From: Sedimentibacter sp. zth1
GTDB taxonomy: Bacteria; Bacillota; Clostridia; Tissierellales; Sedimentibacteraceae
DNA: 64,000 nucleotides
Direction: 5' to 3'
Assembly (NCBI RefSeq): GCF_017352195.1
Contig: NZ_CP071445.1
Coordinates: 2,852,001-2,916,000 of the forward strand
Under the pieces are notes generated by a model, which was not told where the DNA came from, ran no database searches, and saw nothing but the letters and a program-made list of their open reading frames with translations. A program made the position numbers and the translations under genes. Shown here in pieces: positions 19,345-28,156 of this stretch (positions are counted from its first letter, which is position 1; every line of letters begins with the position of its first letter).

Positions 19345-20802
19345 TTATATAAAGTAATCTAATCCAACTTCTTCCACATCTTTATAATATCCTTTTTTTG
19401 TTCTGTTATTAAGAATTTCAGTTGCTTTTGCTAGAGTGATTTTAGGGAAACTTATTAAATCATAGAGCGAAGCTGTATTAAGATTTACCTTTAGTGGTAT
19501 CATTTCTTCATTAAGCCAAAAATATTTAGGAATTTTTACATGTGTGTTTTCAATCCATATTTCCTTACCTATATTTTCATCTATAGCAATATCACCATTT
19601 TCTATCATTTTACATAAATTGTCAAAAGTTTTTTTGTATTCATTAATAGCTTCAATAAGTACTTGCATATTTCCTATCATTCCATTATATGCAGCCTTTT
19701 CATATATATCAGAAAGATCATTGGATATGGTTTTTCCTACTGTTGTAGATATGAATAATTTAAGTAGTTCTTGTTTATCTTGTGGAAAGCATTCACACCA
19801 CATTTTTATAAATTCTATAAAAGGAATGGAGTTTTCATTTAGGCTATCTTTAATTTTATACCATATCCAGAAAGTTTTTAGAATAATGTTTTCAAAAGGG
19901 GTAAATAGTTCTTTTATGTTAGACCTATCGTTTATGTTTGAAATTAAAAAGTTGTTGTAGAAATCTTCTGATAGATAGTTGTTTTGTAAAATCTTATTTG
20001 TACTTATTCTATAAAAAAGAGTTGCTATAACTCCTTCACAGGATAACATTTCTTGTGCACTTTTAAGTTTTGTTTTATCAAAAATAGTTGAGGTGTGTTC
20101 GAGTATTATAGTATCTGATATATTCAATTTTAATTTATCAGTTGTTGGAAGTAATTTATTATGAATATATATATTATCGATAACACCATTTAGTCTTAAT
20201 TCACAATCTGATTCACATTGCCATAGTCTGCATATATCTCTATCATAATTATACTTTAAATTATGTATTTCTTTATAATGTGTAATAAAATCATAGGTTA
20301 ACCTTTCGAAATGGACTGCCCAACCTTCGTTAAAAGCCATAAAATAATCAGTTATTCCCATACTGAGATGTTGCTTTGATGAATTACTGGAAGGAAAGTT
20401 TTTTAATATATTTGCCATCATTACATGACCTAACTCATGGCTAAAAATTTCAAGACTACCATCATTCAATAATTCTTCATCAATAAATAAATCTACATAG
20501 TTTAAATGTGGATAATCAATAGACTTGGTTTCTTCTATTAAGTTAAGTCCACATTTTGCAAATCCACCTGCATTATTTGAGAGAAATAATACATTAGGAC
20601 CAAAAGTATCTTTCATTAAGTTTCTTGTACATTGACTCAATTTAATAACTGATTGATGAAAAGGGAATTCTAACTCTGAAATTATTTTTTTATAAAGTGG
20701 AGAGGATTTGGATAATTTCTCGCCTATGTGAATATTGTCAATGGGGTCTTTACATTTTACGATGCATATTTTTTCATTTGGATTTGGAAAAATATAATCC
20801 AT
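19345..20802 (-). CDS. Zinc metalloprotease-like protein with C-terminal HhH tail
   Basis: 485 residues behind an AGGAGG site. A gluzincin zinc motif is visible: HELGH in EIFSHELGHVMMANIL (about 125-140). A second conserved-looking acidic cluster, FNEGWAVHFERL (about 158-169), lies about 30 residues later, as expected for the third zinc ligand. The last 45 residues (LNTASLYDLISFPKI onward to NNRTKKGYY) are a ComEA-type helix-hairpin-helix, normally a DNA- or protein-contact module. No signal peptide or membrane segment is seen, so it probably acts in the cytoplasm. It is co-transcribed with the winged-helix regulator upstream (49-base gap). No named family was recognised; cleavage of the regulator or of another protein is only a hypothesis. 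Confidence 0.7.
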   Translation of the reverse strand: MDYIFPNPNEKICIVKCKDPIDNIHIGEKLSKSSPLYKKIISELEFPFHQSVIKLSQCTRNLMKDTFGPNVLFLSNNAGGFAKCGLNLIEETKSIDYPHLNYVDLFIDEELLNDGSLEIFSHELGHVMMANILKNFPSSNSSKQHLSMGITDYFMAFNEGWAVHFERLTYDFITHYKEIHNLKYNYDRDICRLWQCESDCELRLNGVIDNIYIHNKLLPTTDKLKLNISDTIILEHTSTIFDKTKLKSAQEMLSCEGVIATLFYRISTNKILQNNYLSEDFYNNFLISNINDRSNIKELFTPFENIILKTFWIWYKIKDSLNENSIPFIEFIKMWCECFPQDKQELLKLFISTTVGKTISNDLSDIYEKAAYNGMIGNMQVLIEAINEYKKTFDNLCKMIENGDIAIDENIGKEIWIENTHVKIPKYFWLNEEMIPLKVNLNTASLYDLISFPKITLAKATEILNNRTKKGYYKDVEEVGLDYFI

Positions 20803-20851
20803 ATTAATACCTCCTAAATTAGGAATTTGTTATAGATTTAGACACCTTATA

Positions 20852-21412
20852 TTATTTATTTTTAATTAAATTAATCCTATCAGCATATTTAAGTCTTCTA
20901 TTTAATGCTCCTATTGTAAGATATACATTTAACCCGTGATTGGTTGCAGTATATTTTCCATTTTCATTTTTACATATAAATTTATTTAATAGTAATTCCT
21001 TTAAGTGATGATGTAGATGTCCTCCAGCCATTTTTGTTAATTCAACTAATTCGCCGCTGCTGTACTCGTTTTTAGTTAAATGTCTTAATATACATATTCT
21101 TTGTTTAGAAGATAAAACATTACATAATGTTTCTATATCTTCATCCGATTCTTCTTCATCTAAAACGAATAGTGAAGTTAAATGATAATCTCCTTTTGTA
21201 TTGTTGTTATGAAGTACTACTTGGAAGATGATGCTATCTTCCTCTTTGAAATTTGCTTTTAAGCTTTTAAGCTTTTCATTTACCTCCTTTACTGTGTTAT
21301 TAAAGTTATCGGATAGAGGAAGGACTGTATCTTGGTGTTCAATAGTTTTTTTCTCAAAAACAGCATTTTCAAGTTTTTCAATTCTTTTTATTAAATTATT
21401 TATTTGATCCAT
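20852..21412 (-). CDS. ArsR-like winged-helix regulator
   Basis: 186 residues. An N-terminal coiled coil (about 1-28, IKRIEKLENAVFEKK) is followed by a middle domain of unknown type (about 30-85) and an ArsR-type winged helix (about 88-160) with LSSKQRICILRHLT, SSGELVELTKMAGGHLHHHLKEL and NKFICKNENGKYTAT. No metal-binding cysteine pair is evident. The start codon lies 12 bases from a perfect 44-bp palindrome containing its own promoter, so it very probably represses itself and the downstream metalloprotease. Confidence 0.82.
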   Translation of the reverse strand: MDQINNLIKRIEKLENAVFEKKTIEHQDTVLPLSDNFNNTVKEVNEKLKSLKANFKEEDSIIFQVVLHNNNTKGDYHLTSLFVLDEEESDEDIETLCNVLSSKQRICILRHLTKNEYSSGELVELTKMAGGHLHHHLKELLLNKFICKNENGKYTATNHGLNVYLTIGALNRRLKYADRINLIKNK

Positions 21413-21423
21413 TAATTAACCTC

Positions 21424-21473
21424 TTTATATTATAAATTTATATAATTATATAAATTTATAATATAAATGTAAA
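21424..21473 (-). promoter_or_regulatory. Promoter inside a perfect 44-bp palindrome
   Basis: Bases 21424-21467 equal their own reverse complement with no spacer. On the minus strand TTTACA (21468-21473) and TATAAT (21445-21450) are exactly 17 bases apart, with the -10 at the centre of the palindrome. The Shine-Dalgarno AAAGAGG of the regulator gene (about 21419-21425) begins at its edge. This is a textbook arrangement for a dimer (or two dimers) blocking RNA polymerase. Confidence 0.85.
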
Positions 21474-21552
21474 CATAAAAATGCAGAGATATTGTATTGT
21501 AATCTTTTCTAAGATTTTAGTATTTGTTAGTGAAACTTATAAGTACTTATTA

Positions 21553-21580
21553 TTGAAATATTTTTATAAAATGATATAAT
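21553..21580 (+). promoter_or_regulatory. Promoter for CPBP protease gene
   Basis: TTGAAA (21553-21558), a 16-base spacer and TATAAT (21575-21580). It implies a leader of about 155 bases before the gene at 21747; no known riboswitch is recognised in it. Confidence 0.6.
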
Positions 21581-21746
21581 ATACAATGTATCTAATATAT
21601 GGAATACAATAAAGTGAATTTTAGGTTGAGTATGGTGTAGCTATAGGTTGTATTTACGATTATATGGATGAGGTATATAGCTATATTTGATAACCTTTTT
21701 CTTTTTAATTTATTGTGTTCGCTATTTTTAAAAAAGGGGGAATAGT

Positions 21747-22355
21747 ATGAATTTATTAATTAGCGCTATTACACAAATTATTTTCTTGTTAATTATACCG
21801 TTTGTTTGGTGGGCAATAACTGATAGGAAACAATCAAGCTTTTTTAATTGGATAGGTTTAAAAAAAATTAGAATTAAGAGTAAGCGAAAGTATATAATTT
21901 CATTTTCACTTATGATATTACTTTCACTAATTCCGGTATTTATTGTTTTCCCATTATTTGTTAATGCCAATGCTACTGATATAGCAACTTCACAGTTTGA
22001 GGGACAGGGTGTGCATGCGTTAATTCCTGCGTTAATTTGGTCATTTTTGCAGACAGGATTATCAGAGGAACTATTCTTTAGAGGTTTTTTGACGAAAAGA
22101 CTTATAAATAAATTTGGATTTCAAATTGGTAATGGAATTCAAGGTTTATTGTTTGGATTAATGCATGGAATCTTTTTTATTGAAATAGTTGGAGTAGTGG
22201 AAACAATAATAATTATCTTATTAACTGGTATATCAGGATGGCTGATGGGATGGATAAATGAAAAGCAATCAAATGGTTCTATTATATCAAGTTGGATATT
22301 ACATGGTTGTGGTAATATCATTGCTTCTATTGCAGTAATGTTTAATCTTATCTAG
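21747..22355 (+). CDS. CPBP-family intramembrane glutamic endopeptidase
   Basis: 202 residues, mostly membrane segments. The CPBP/Abi catalytic motif EELFFRG is followed by HGIFF and a terminal HGCGN, the usual order (Glu-Glu...Arg, His, His/Asn). These are relatives of CAAX prenyl proteases; many bacterial ones give self-immunity to bacteriocins or tune regulators. AAAAGGGGG lies upstream of the ATG. Substrate unknown. Confidence 0.88.
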   Translation: MNLLISAITQIIFLLIIPFVWWAITDRKQSSFFNWIGLKKIRIKSKRKYIISFSLMILLSLIPVFIVFPLFVNANATDIATSQFEGQGVHALIPALIWSFLQTGLSEELFFRGFLTKRLINKFGFQIGNGIQGLLFGLMHGIFFIEIVGVVETIIIILLTGISGWLMGWINEKQSNGSIISSWILHGCGNIIASIAVMFNLI

Positions 22356-22412
22356 CTATTGTATAAAACAAGTTAAATATCAAATTGAATATAAAATGGG
22401 GTGAGAAGTACT

Positions 22413-22778
22413 ATGAAAAACAATATTTCTAAGTATGATAGAAAACTAAAAATTGTACGCTGGATTGCTCGTGTAATAGGTTCGTTATCAACAGCATTTT
22501 TTCTTTTTATGATTATTGGAGATCTAATGTTTATTTCTGAACCTTATACATTAGAAGGAGTAATGGTAGTAGGTTTTGCAATTGTATTGACGGTGGGTGT
22601 TTTAATTGCCTGGTGGAAAGAAGGTATAGGAGGAGTTATTTTAACAATTAGTGCTATAGCATTTGCAATGTTTATTTACTTTACTGCAGGAAGATACAAG
22701 GTCTTAGCATCGGTGTTAATAAGTTCACCTTTTTTGATATCTGGGGTGTTATTTCTGATAACTAGACATAAAAAATAA
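22413..22778 (+). CDS. Small integral membrane protein (DUF7670-like)
   Basis: About 121 residues with four hydrophobic segments (approximately 14-36, 43-62, 68-88 and 92-112) and an RWIARV start reminiscent of DUF7670-type proteins. ATG 22413 is chosen because GGGGTGAG lies at a good distance; GTG 22401 would overlap that site. It follows the CPBP gene by about 60 bases and is probably co-transcribed. Function unknown. Confidence 0.65.
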   Translation: MKNNISKYDRKLKIVRWIARVIGSLSTAFFLFMIIGDLMFISEPYTLEGVMVVGFAIVLTVGVLIAWWKEGIGGVILTISAIAFAMFIYFTAGRYKVLASVLISSPFLISGVLFLITRHKK

Positions 22779-23148
22779 GGTGACGGTATGGACAATACAG
22801 ACAAAACAAATCGTAATAAAATTTTTAATATTTTCAATTTTCATCCCTTTTAAATTTAATAAATTATTGGTAGAATTAGATAGCACTTATATCAAAACTC
22901 CTTTCTGTTTGGTTTAGTCAACTAACATTATAGCAGTTTTGAATCATAAGTGCCTTTTTTTATATACTAGGAAAGTTCTACTTCTAGTATATAAAAAACG
23001 AGGATTGCAAAGGACGGGACGTCCTTGTCTTTAAGAGGGGTGCTCAATAAAAATGCTTATGAAGTAGGCATTTTTACGGCGAAGAGGGACATAGGTCCCC
23101 ATAGCGGAGTTGCGTAGCAACTTTTTTAATAAATACAATAAATAGTTA
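22779..23148. other. Gene-free stretch with serial hairpins
   Basis: No supportable ORF. Four hairpins are visible: TATATACTAG/CTAGTATATA (22961-22993), AAGGAC/GTCCTT (23010-23026), AAAATGC/GCATTTT (about 23050-23076), and AGTTGC-GTA-GCAACT followed by TTTTTT (about 23108-23128), a terminator-like stem. Together they look like a small decayed mobile element or a structured RNA. No transposase is attached. Confidence 0.55.
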
Positions 23149-23204
23149 TTGACATATGTCAAAAACCTTGTATAATGAAATTATAAATAACATATGTCAA
23201 AAAC
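23149..23204 (+). promoter_or_regulatory. Promoter with twin palindromic operators
   Basis: TTGACA (23149-23154), a 16-base spacer and TATAAT (23171-23176). The -35 box is part of a perfect palindrome TTGACATATGTCAA (23149-23162). The core ACATATGTCAAAAAC is repeated at 23190-23204, downstream of the -10. Two copies 41 bp apart imply repression by a dimeric regulator that is not encoded next door. Confidence 0.75.
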
Positions 23205-23222
23205 TATTGGGAGGTGATATAT

Positions 23223-23450
23223 ATGCCAAGAGGTGATGGAACCGGTCCTGCAGGTACAGGCAGAGGTAGCGGTTTAAGCCGAAAAAGTGCAACTGGGACT
23301 GGAAGAGGAAGAATGGGAGGTCCTGTAAGTGCAGGTCCCCAAGGATATTGTGTGTGTCCAAACTGTGGTGAAAAAGTAAAACACCTACGCGCGGAGCCTT
23401 GTACAAGTTTGAAGTGCCCGAAATGTGGTGCGTTAATGGTTAGAAAGTGA
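23223..23450 (+). CDS. Small glycine-rich zinc-ribbon protein
   Basis: 75 residues. The N-terminus MPRGDGTGPAGTGRGSG is low-complexity Gly/Arg. The C-terminus has a zinc ribbon of two Cys pairs (CPNCGEK and CPKCGALM). The start is set by GGGAGGTGAT. The MPRxDGTGPxG opening is shared with the next protein and with DUF5320-type proteins, which in anaerobes often neighbour NifX/NifB-like metal-cofactor genes. No such genes are here; the radical SAM gene at 23937 is the nearest Fe-S protein. Confidence 0.75.
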   Translation: MPRGDGTGPAGTGRGSGLSRKSATGTGRGRMGGPVSAGPQGYCVCPNCGEKVKHLRAEPCTSLKCPKCGALMVRK

Positions 23451-23473
23451 TTAAAGATAAGGAGAATATTATT

Positions 23474-23797
23474 ATGCCAAGAAGAGATGGAACGGGTCCT
23501 ATGGGACAAGGAGCAATAACAGGAAGAGGTTTAGGATTTTGTACTGGAGTTAATGTTGGTAGATACGGTGTAAGAGGTTTTGGTCGTGGATATAAACGAG
23601 GAATAGGGCTTGGTATGGGATTAGGGCTTGGTATGGGATTAGGCATTGGATGCAGAAGAGGTTTTGGAAGATATTTTAGAGGTCAATTCTCCGGCTCGAC
23701 TGACAAAGAAATACTGTCAGAACATAAAGAACTGCTTCAAAATAGACTGAATATAATCAGTGAACAGCTAGACAACCTGTCAGAGGATGATAAATAA
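23474..23797 (+). CDS. DUF5320-like glycine-rich protein
   Basis: 107 residues. It opens MPRRDGTGPMGQGAITGRG, has a Gly/Leu/Met repeat (encoded by a 20-base direct repeat around 23606-23645), then RRGFGRYF and a coiled-coil tail with alternating Leu and charged residues (about 76-105). The start is at ATG 23474, behind AAGGAG. It is co-transcribed with the zinc-ribbon gene (23-base gap). Function unknown. Confidence 0.75.
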   Translation: MPRRDGTGPMGQGAITGRGLGFCTGVNVGRYGVRGFGRGYKRGIGLGMGLGLGMGLGIGCRRGFGRYFRGQFSGSTDKEILSEHKELLQNRLNIISEQLDNLSEDDK

Positions 23798-23824
23798 TAG
23801 GGGATTATCCCCTATTATTTTCAT
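23792..23824 (+). terminator. Terminator of the glycine-rich gene pair
   Basis: AATAATAGGGGA pairs perfectly with TCCCCTATTATT around a 3-base loop and is followed by TTTTC. It overlaps the upstream stop codon. Confidence 0.85.
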
Positions 23825-23936
23825 TATGCAAGAATTTATTAAGAGGTTGACATTCTGAAACTGGTTGGTATAAACTAATTTATTATATGTTGAAGCAATT
23901 TCTGCCTTGAGCGAAACGAAAGGAAAGGTTATAATT

Positions 23937-24767
23937 ATGTACAAAAATGATACGGTTTTTTATCCACAAGATGAAATGACCACTTTTTTATTACCGGTAA
24001 CATTAGGATGTCCATATAACAAATGCGCATTTTGTTCTATGTATAAAGACTATAAATACGGTGAGGTTCCATTTTCGGATATAGAAATGCAATTACTAAA
24101 TGGATATATCTATACTGAAAAAGTATTTTTGATAGGTGCAGATCCTATGTCAATAGGATTTGACAAAATGAAGCGATTATTAGATATGATACACCAGCAT
24201 TTGCCGTATTGTGCGTGCGTGGCTTCATATGCGTCCATTAAGAGCATTGCCAAATATTCGGTTGAGAAACTATCCATTCTTCATGATGCGGGGCTTAGAT
24301 TGCTTTATATCGGTTTTGAAACAGGTAGAGATGATATTCTAAAATTGATGAATAAAGGTCATACAGTAAATGAAGCAATTAAACAAGCAAAGAAACTTAA
24401 TGAAGCAAAACTACCATTTAATTCTATTATTATGTATGGAATAGCTGGTGAAGGCGAATCTGTAAATAACGCAGTTGCAACTGCTAAAATGATTAATCAT
24501 TTTATAACAAATAAAGTTATTACCATGAACCTAACAGTCTTTCACGGAACGGAGCTAAATAGCATGGTAAAAAGAGGTGATTTTATTTCTCCAAATCAAA
24601 AAGAACGATTAGTAGAAATAAGAACACTTTTAGAAAATCTCAAACCTAAGCAACCAATGATATTTGATACAACACATCCAACAAATATAATTAAGATAAA
24701 AGGTACATTGTCACAAGATAAAGAAAGATTAATAGATGAAGTAACAAATTATATAAAAGTTTTGTAA
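23937..24767 (+). CDS. Radical SAM protein
   Basis: 276 residues. The cluster motif CPYNKCAFCSMYKD (about 23-36; Cys spacing 4 then 2) is that of the COG1032-like/Elp3-fold radical SAM group. FETGRDDILKLMNKGHT follows in the barrel. ATG 23937 is preferred over an earlier in-frame codon at 23907 because homology begins near the ATG. No B12 domain or auxiliary cluster is evident. Substrate unknown. A terminator follows. Confidence 0.83.
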   Translation: MYKNDTVFYPQDEMTTFLLPVTLGCPYNKCAFCSMYKDYKYGEVPFSDIEMQLLNGYIYTEKVFLIGADPMSIGFDKMKRLLDMIHQHLPYCACVASYASIKSIAKYSVEKLSILHDAGLRLLYIGFETGRDDILKLMNKGHTVNEAIKQAKKLNEAKLPFNSIIMYGIAGEGESVNNAVATAKMINHFITNKVITMNLTVFHGTELNSMVKRGDFISPNQKERLVEIRTLLENLKPKQPMIFDTTHPTNIIKIKGTLSQDKERLIDEVTNYIKVL

Positions 24768-24776
24768 TAAATGATA

Positions 24777-24811
24777 AAAAGCTTGGCATAAATTTATGCT
24801 GAGCTTTTTTT
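24777..24811 (+). terminator. Terminator of radical SAM gene
   Basis: AAAAGCT pairs with AGCTTTT, with an inner GCATA/TATGC stem, followed by a T run. Confidence 0.8.
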
Positions 24812-24814
24812 GTG

Positions 24815-24840
24815 GCTCTTTGTCAATAGTTGACAAACTT
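24815..24840. repeat. Transposon-end-like repeat, copy 1
   Basis: GCTCTTTGTCAATAGTTG, partly palindromic (TTGTCAA-TAG-TTGACAA, 24820-24836). The core CTCTTTGTCAATAGTTG recurs in the same orientation at 34602-34618. It resembles ends of ISL3-type elements from memory; no transposase is nearby. Confidence 0.5.
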
Positions 24841-24914
24841 CTACAAAAATTGTAAAGTTAAACAATAAAGTGAATAATTTATTAATGAATAATGTATGAA
24901 TTAAGGTGAATGTT

Positions 24915-26486
24915 ATGCAGAATACAAAAAGTTGTATAAAGATATTTTGTAAGAAATCTTCAAAGAATCTCATTTTAGGAATAATAATTAATATAATTGG
25001 CTTGTTTTTTACTATTACACAAGCAACGATTTTGAAAAAGATAATATCAATGGCTACCGATGGAAACCCAAATGATATAATATTTGATTCTTGTATATTA
25101 ATTTCAATTGTTTTAGTATGCAGGATAATAATCTATTTTCTTGATATCAAGAAGAAACAGCTTATTGAGTGTAATAAACAAGAATGTAGAAACCTAACAG
25201 TTGAAAAGTTTCTTATGCAACCTTTAAAAAATCTCTATACCTTTAAACAAAGTGATTCAAAAGAAAAGTTAGATGATGATTTCAGAAATGTTTATGCTAA
25301 ACTCAACAATCATCTGCCTAATATGATATCTGGTATATTGGCAATTTTGGTTTATGCTATATTAATAGCAAGATTAAATGTAAGTCTAGTATTAATTATG
25401 ATTATAATAGCTGTTACTCAAGTTATACCACCCTTATTTAGCAAGTATTTTGCAGCAAAGTTCTATATAGAAGATAGGGAAGCTGAAGCAGAACTCTCAG
25501 AATGTGTTATTGCAGCATATAAGGGTAATGCAACAATAAAGCTATATAATCTTTATGAATGGTTTAAGAAAAAAATTAGCACTGCCAATAAAAAATCGGA
25601 AATGGTCGGAAGGCGTTCTACTACTGCCTTTCAGGCGGATAAAGCAGTACAGAAACTCATTAATAACATACTTAATATTGTCACTTATATGGTCGTGGGC
25701 TTTTATATTCTACATAAACATATTAGCATAGATGAAGGTGTGTACGTTATAGCATTAGCTACAAGCTTCTATATTGAATTTAATAAAGTATTCAATTTAA
25801 TACCTGAGTTTTCAGTATTGAAAAAAGCTGCACAGCGTATAGATGAATGGTTTTTAACTGAACCTAATAGTGTTGATATGGCATCATTTAATAAAGTAAA
25901 TGTTATAAATGTTAGTAAAAATTATGGTGAAAAGCAAGTTTTTAAAGATGTTTCATTCAACCTGTCTTCTGACAAAATTTCATTTATTTGCGGTGAAAAT
26001 GGATGTGGAAAATCTACCTTGTTAAAAATGATGGTCGGATTGATTAATTGCTCAAAAGGTAAGATATCCTATGATGGGTTTGACCCCTGCTTTGTATCAG
26101 AACAATCATTGCTAAAACACATCAATTATCTTAAACAAAGTGATCCTGTTTTAACTATAACATCATATGAAATGTTCAAGATGATTGATGAAGTAAGAAT
26201 AGATAATACGATGGAAATAGCTAGAAAATTTGGTCTAAATGATGATGAAATCAAAAATCAGATGATAACGGAGTTATCGGGTGGTCAAAAGAAAAAAGTT
26301 TATCTTTCAATTGTTCTTAGTAATGATGATAAGTTTTTGTTATTAGATGAACCGACGAATTCCTTAGATAAAGATGGAATTGAAGTTCTAAAAGAATTAT
26401 TAAAGAAACGTAAAAAAGGGGCTATCATTGTTACCCATGATGACGATATGATGAACTTAGCTGATAAAGTAGTTTCCATGGATTAG
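24915..26486 (+). CDS. ABC exporter half-transporter (TMD-NBD), subunit 1
   Basis: About 523 residues. The membrane domain (about 15-290) is followed by an ATPase with Walker A GENGCGKST, signature LSGGQKKKV and Walker B FLLLDEPTNSLD. ATG 24915 is chosen behind AAGGTGAA. The second half-transporter begins 15 bases after the stop, so the pair probably forms a heterodimer of the peptide/drug exporter type. Substrate unknown. Confidence 0.88.
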   Translation: MQNTKSCIKIFCKKSSKNLILGIIINIIGLFFTITQATILKKIISMATDGNPNDIIFDSCILISIVLVCRIIIYFLDIKKKQLIECNKQECRNLTVEKFLMQPLKNLYTFKQSDSKEKLDDDFRNVYAKLNNHLPNMISGILAILVYAILIARLNVSLVLIMIIIAVTQVIPPLFSKYFAAKFYIEDREAEAELSECVIAAYKGNATIKLYNLYEWFKKKISTANKKSEMVGRRSTTAFQADKAVQKLINNILNIVTYMVVGFYILHKHISIDEGVYVIALATSFYIEFNKVFNLIPEFSVLKKAAQRIDEWFLTEPNSVDMASFNKVNVINVSKNYGEKQVFKDVSFNLSSDKISFICGENGCGKSTLLKMMVGLINCSKGKISYDGFDPCFVSEQSLLKHINYLKQSDPVLTITSYEMFKMIDEVRIDNTMEIARKFGLNDDEIKNQMITELSGGQKKKVYLSIVLSNDDKFLLLDEPTNSLDKDGIEVLKELLKKRKKGAIIVTHDDDMMNLADKVVSMD

Positions 26487-26501
26487 ATAGGAGTCGTGAA
26501 T

Positions 26502-28124
26502 ATGAAGAAAACAATAAATAAAGATGTTTTTAGATGGATGATTATACCGATTATATCAGATATAATCAGTAATGTTAGTGTTAGCGTTATAGCAGTTAAA
26601 ATAGCTGAGTATCTAGGTTCAATGACTGATGCAGTTTTTATGCTTGATTTTTCTACGTTTAATAATGGAATTAAGAAACTTATATTTTACATGGTTCTTA
26701 ATTTATTGTTAATTCCGCTAATTAGTATCATTAATGATTTCATTTTCATTAGATTTGGTACAAAAAGCGATGATGAAATGTGTACTAAAATCCCTTGTTG
26801 GGAGTATCATAAACTCATGCAAATTCCTGAAGGTGAGATATCATATAGGCTTGAGGAAGAGTTGTGTGAATTTAGGGTAAGATATGCTGCTACTATATCA
26901 AACATAATTTCAATCCCTATAATTGCGATATACTTATTCAATTGTTCGGAGCAGCTCGGATGGCTTTATACATTAATTGCACTTGTAGTTTCTGCATTAA
27001 AATTAATAATTCCGTTTGCGACTAAAAATGTTTCTGTAGCTTATGATAAGAGCAGTCGTGAATATGGAAGCAAGGTCAAAAATGAATTAATTGAAATATC
27101 AGAGAATGCATGTGATATCAAATTACTTGGTATTGAAAAAGCATATTTTAAAAAACTGAATAAATTATTTAAGGATTATTTTAATAAAGTACAAAAGAAG
27201 GACATTAAATTAAAATCAGCTTCGGATGGAGGAAAGGCACTACTAGCCATACTTTCGAAATTGATTGTTATCCTTGTAGGGTGCTACCTAGTAGCTAATG
27301 GAAATATTACGGCAGGCTGTATTGTAATAATGATGAATTATCAAAGCATTTATGATGATTTAATGAACAAATTAAGTTCTGTTATTACTGGGATTCCTTC
27401 TTTAAAAATGCAATCTAAAAGACTTGGTATTTTCTATGATGAAGCAGAAAGTATGGATGGAGATAATATTGGAAAAGAATTTAAGATAATTGCGGATCAA
27501 CTTAGCTTTGACTATGATGGAAAAGTAGTTTTTAATAATCTTTCTTTTAATATCAAATCTAAAGATAAAATTGCCATATGTGGAAAAAACGGAAGTGGAA
27601 AATCAACTTTATTTAAAATTATATGTGGATTGGAAAAAAACTATAAAGGAAGCATAAAGGTCAATAATGTTGAAATGCAAGATGCAAATATTGTAGATTG
27701 GAGAAATAGAATATCAGTAGTTTTTCAGGAACCATATTTATTTAGTGGTACAGTAGATGAAAACATAGGATTAGGAAACTTAAATGCTTCTGAAACTGAA
27801 ATAGAGGATGTCATGGAGAAAACTGGCATTAGATATCTGTGTGGGAAAGAAATTAAATATGATACAGAAGAGCTATCTGGTGGTGAAAAACAAAGGATTT
27901 CCATTGCAAGAGCATTATTAAAAAATACAGATATACTTCTGTTAGATGAGCCAAGCAATAATCTTGATTGTAAGGCAATAGAATGGTTGAGTAATTTTAT
28001 AGCTCAAACGAAAAAAACCATAATTTTTATAACGCATGATACCAATTTAATGAAAATTTCTAATTATTGTATAAATATGAACGAGAATTTGGAAGATTCT
28101 GAACAAACAATAAAGACAGTGTAA
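26502..28124 (+). CDS. ABC exporter half-transporter (TMD-NBD), subunit 2
   Basis: About 540 residues. Walker A is GKNGSGKST, the signature LSGGEKQRISIARALL and Walker B ILLLDEPSNNLD. AGGAG at 26489-26493 favours ATG 26502 over GTG 26496. Both subunits keep a catalytic Glu after Walker B, so the dimer is not of the degenerate-site type. Partner of the preceding gene. Confidence 0.88.
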   Translation: MKKTINKDVFRWMIIPIISDIISNVSVSVIAVKIAEYLGSMTDAVFMLDFSTFNNGIKKLIFYMVLNLLLIPLISIINDFIFIRFGTKSDDEMCTKIPCWEYHKLMQIPEGEISYRLEEELCEFRVRYAATISNIISIPIIAIYLFNCSEQLGWLYTLIALVVSALKLIIPFATKNVSVAYDKSSREYGSKVKNELIEISENACDIKLLGIEKAYFKKLNKLFKDYFNKVQKKDIKLKSASDGGKALLAILSKLIVILVGCYLVANGNITAGCIVIMMNYQSIYDDLMNKLSSVITGIPSLKMQSKRLGIFYDEAESMDGDNIGKEFKIIADQLSFDYDGKVVFNNLSFNIKSKDKIAICGKNGSGKSTLFKIICGLEKNYKGSIKVNNVEMQDANIVDWRNRISVVFQEPYLFSGTVDENIGLGNLNASETEIEDVMEKTGIRYLCGKEIKYDTEELSGGEKQRISIARALLKNTDILLLDEPSNNLDCKAIEWLSNFIAQTKKTIIFITHDTNLMKISNYCINMNENLEDSEQTIKTV

Positions 28125-28156
28125 AATAAAAATATATATTTTAGGAGAGTAAGAAA

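Noticed and set aside
23197-23646. Antisense open frames with Pro/Leu-rich repeats
   Set aside because: Mirror images of the Gly-rich proteins; direct repeats in the DNA explain them.
23600-23650. CRISPR-like or tandem repeat array
   Set aside because: Only two 20-base direct repeats, within codons of a Gly/Leu/Met repeat.
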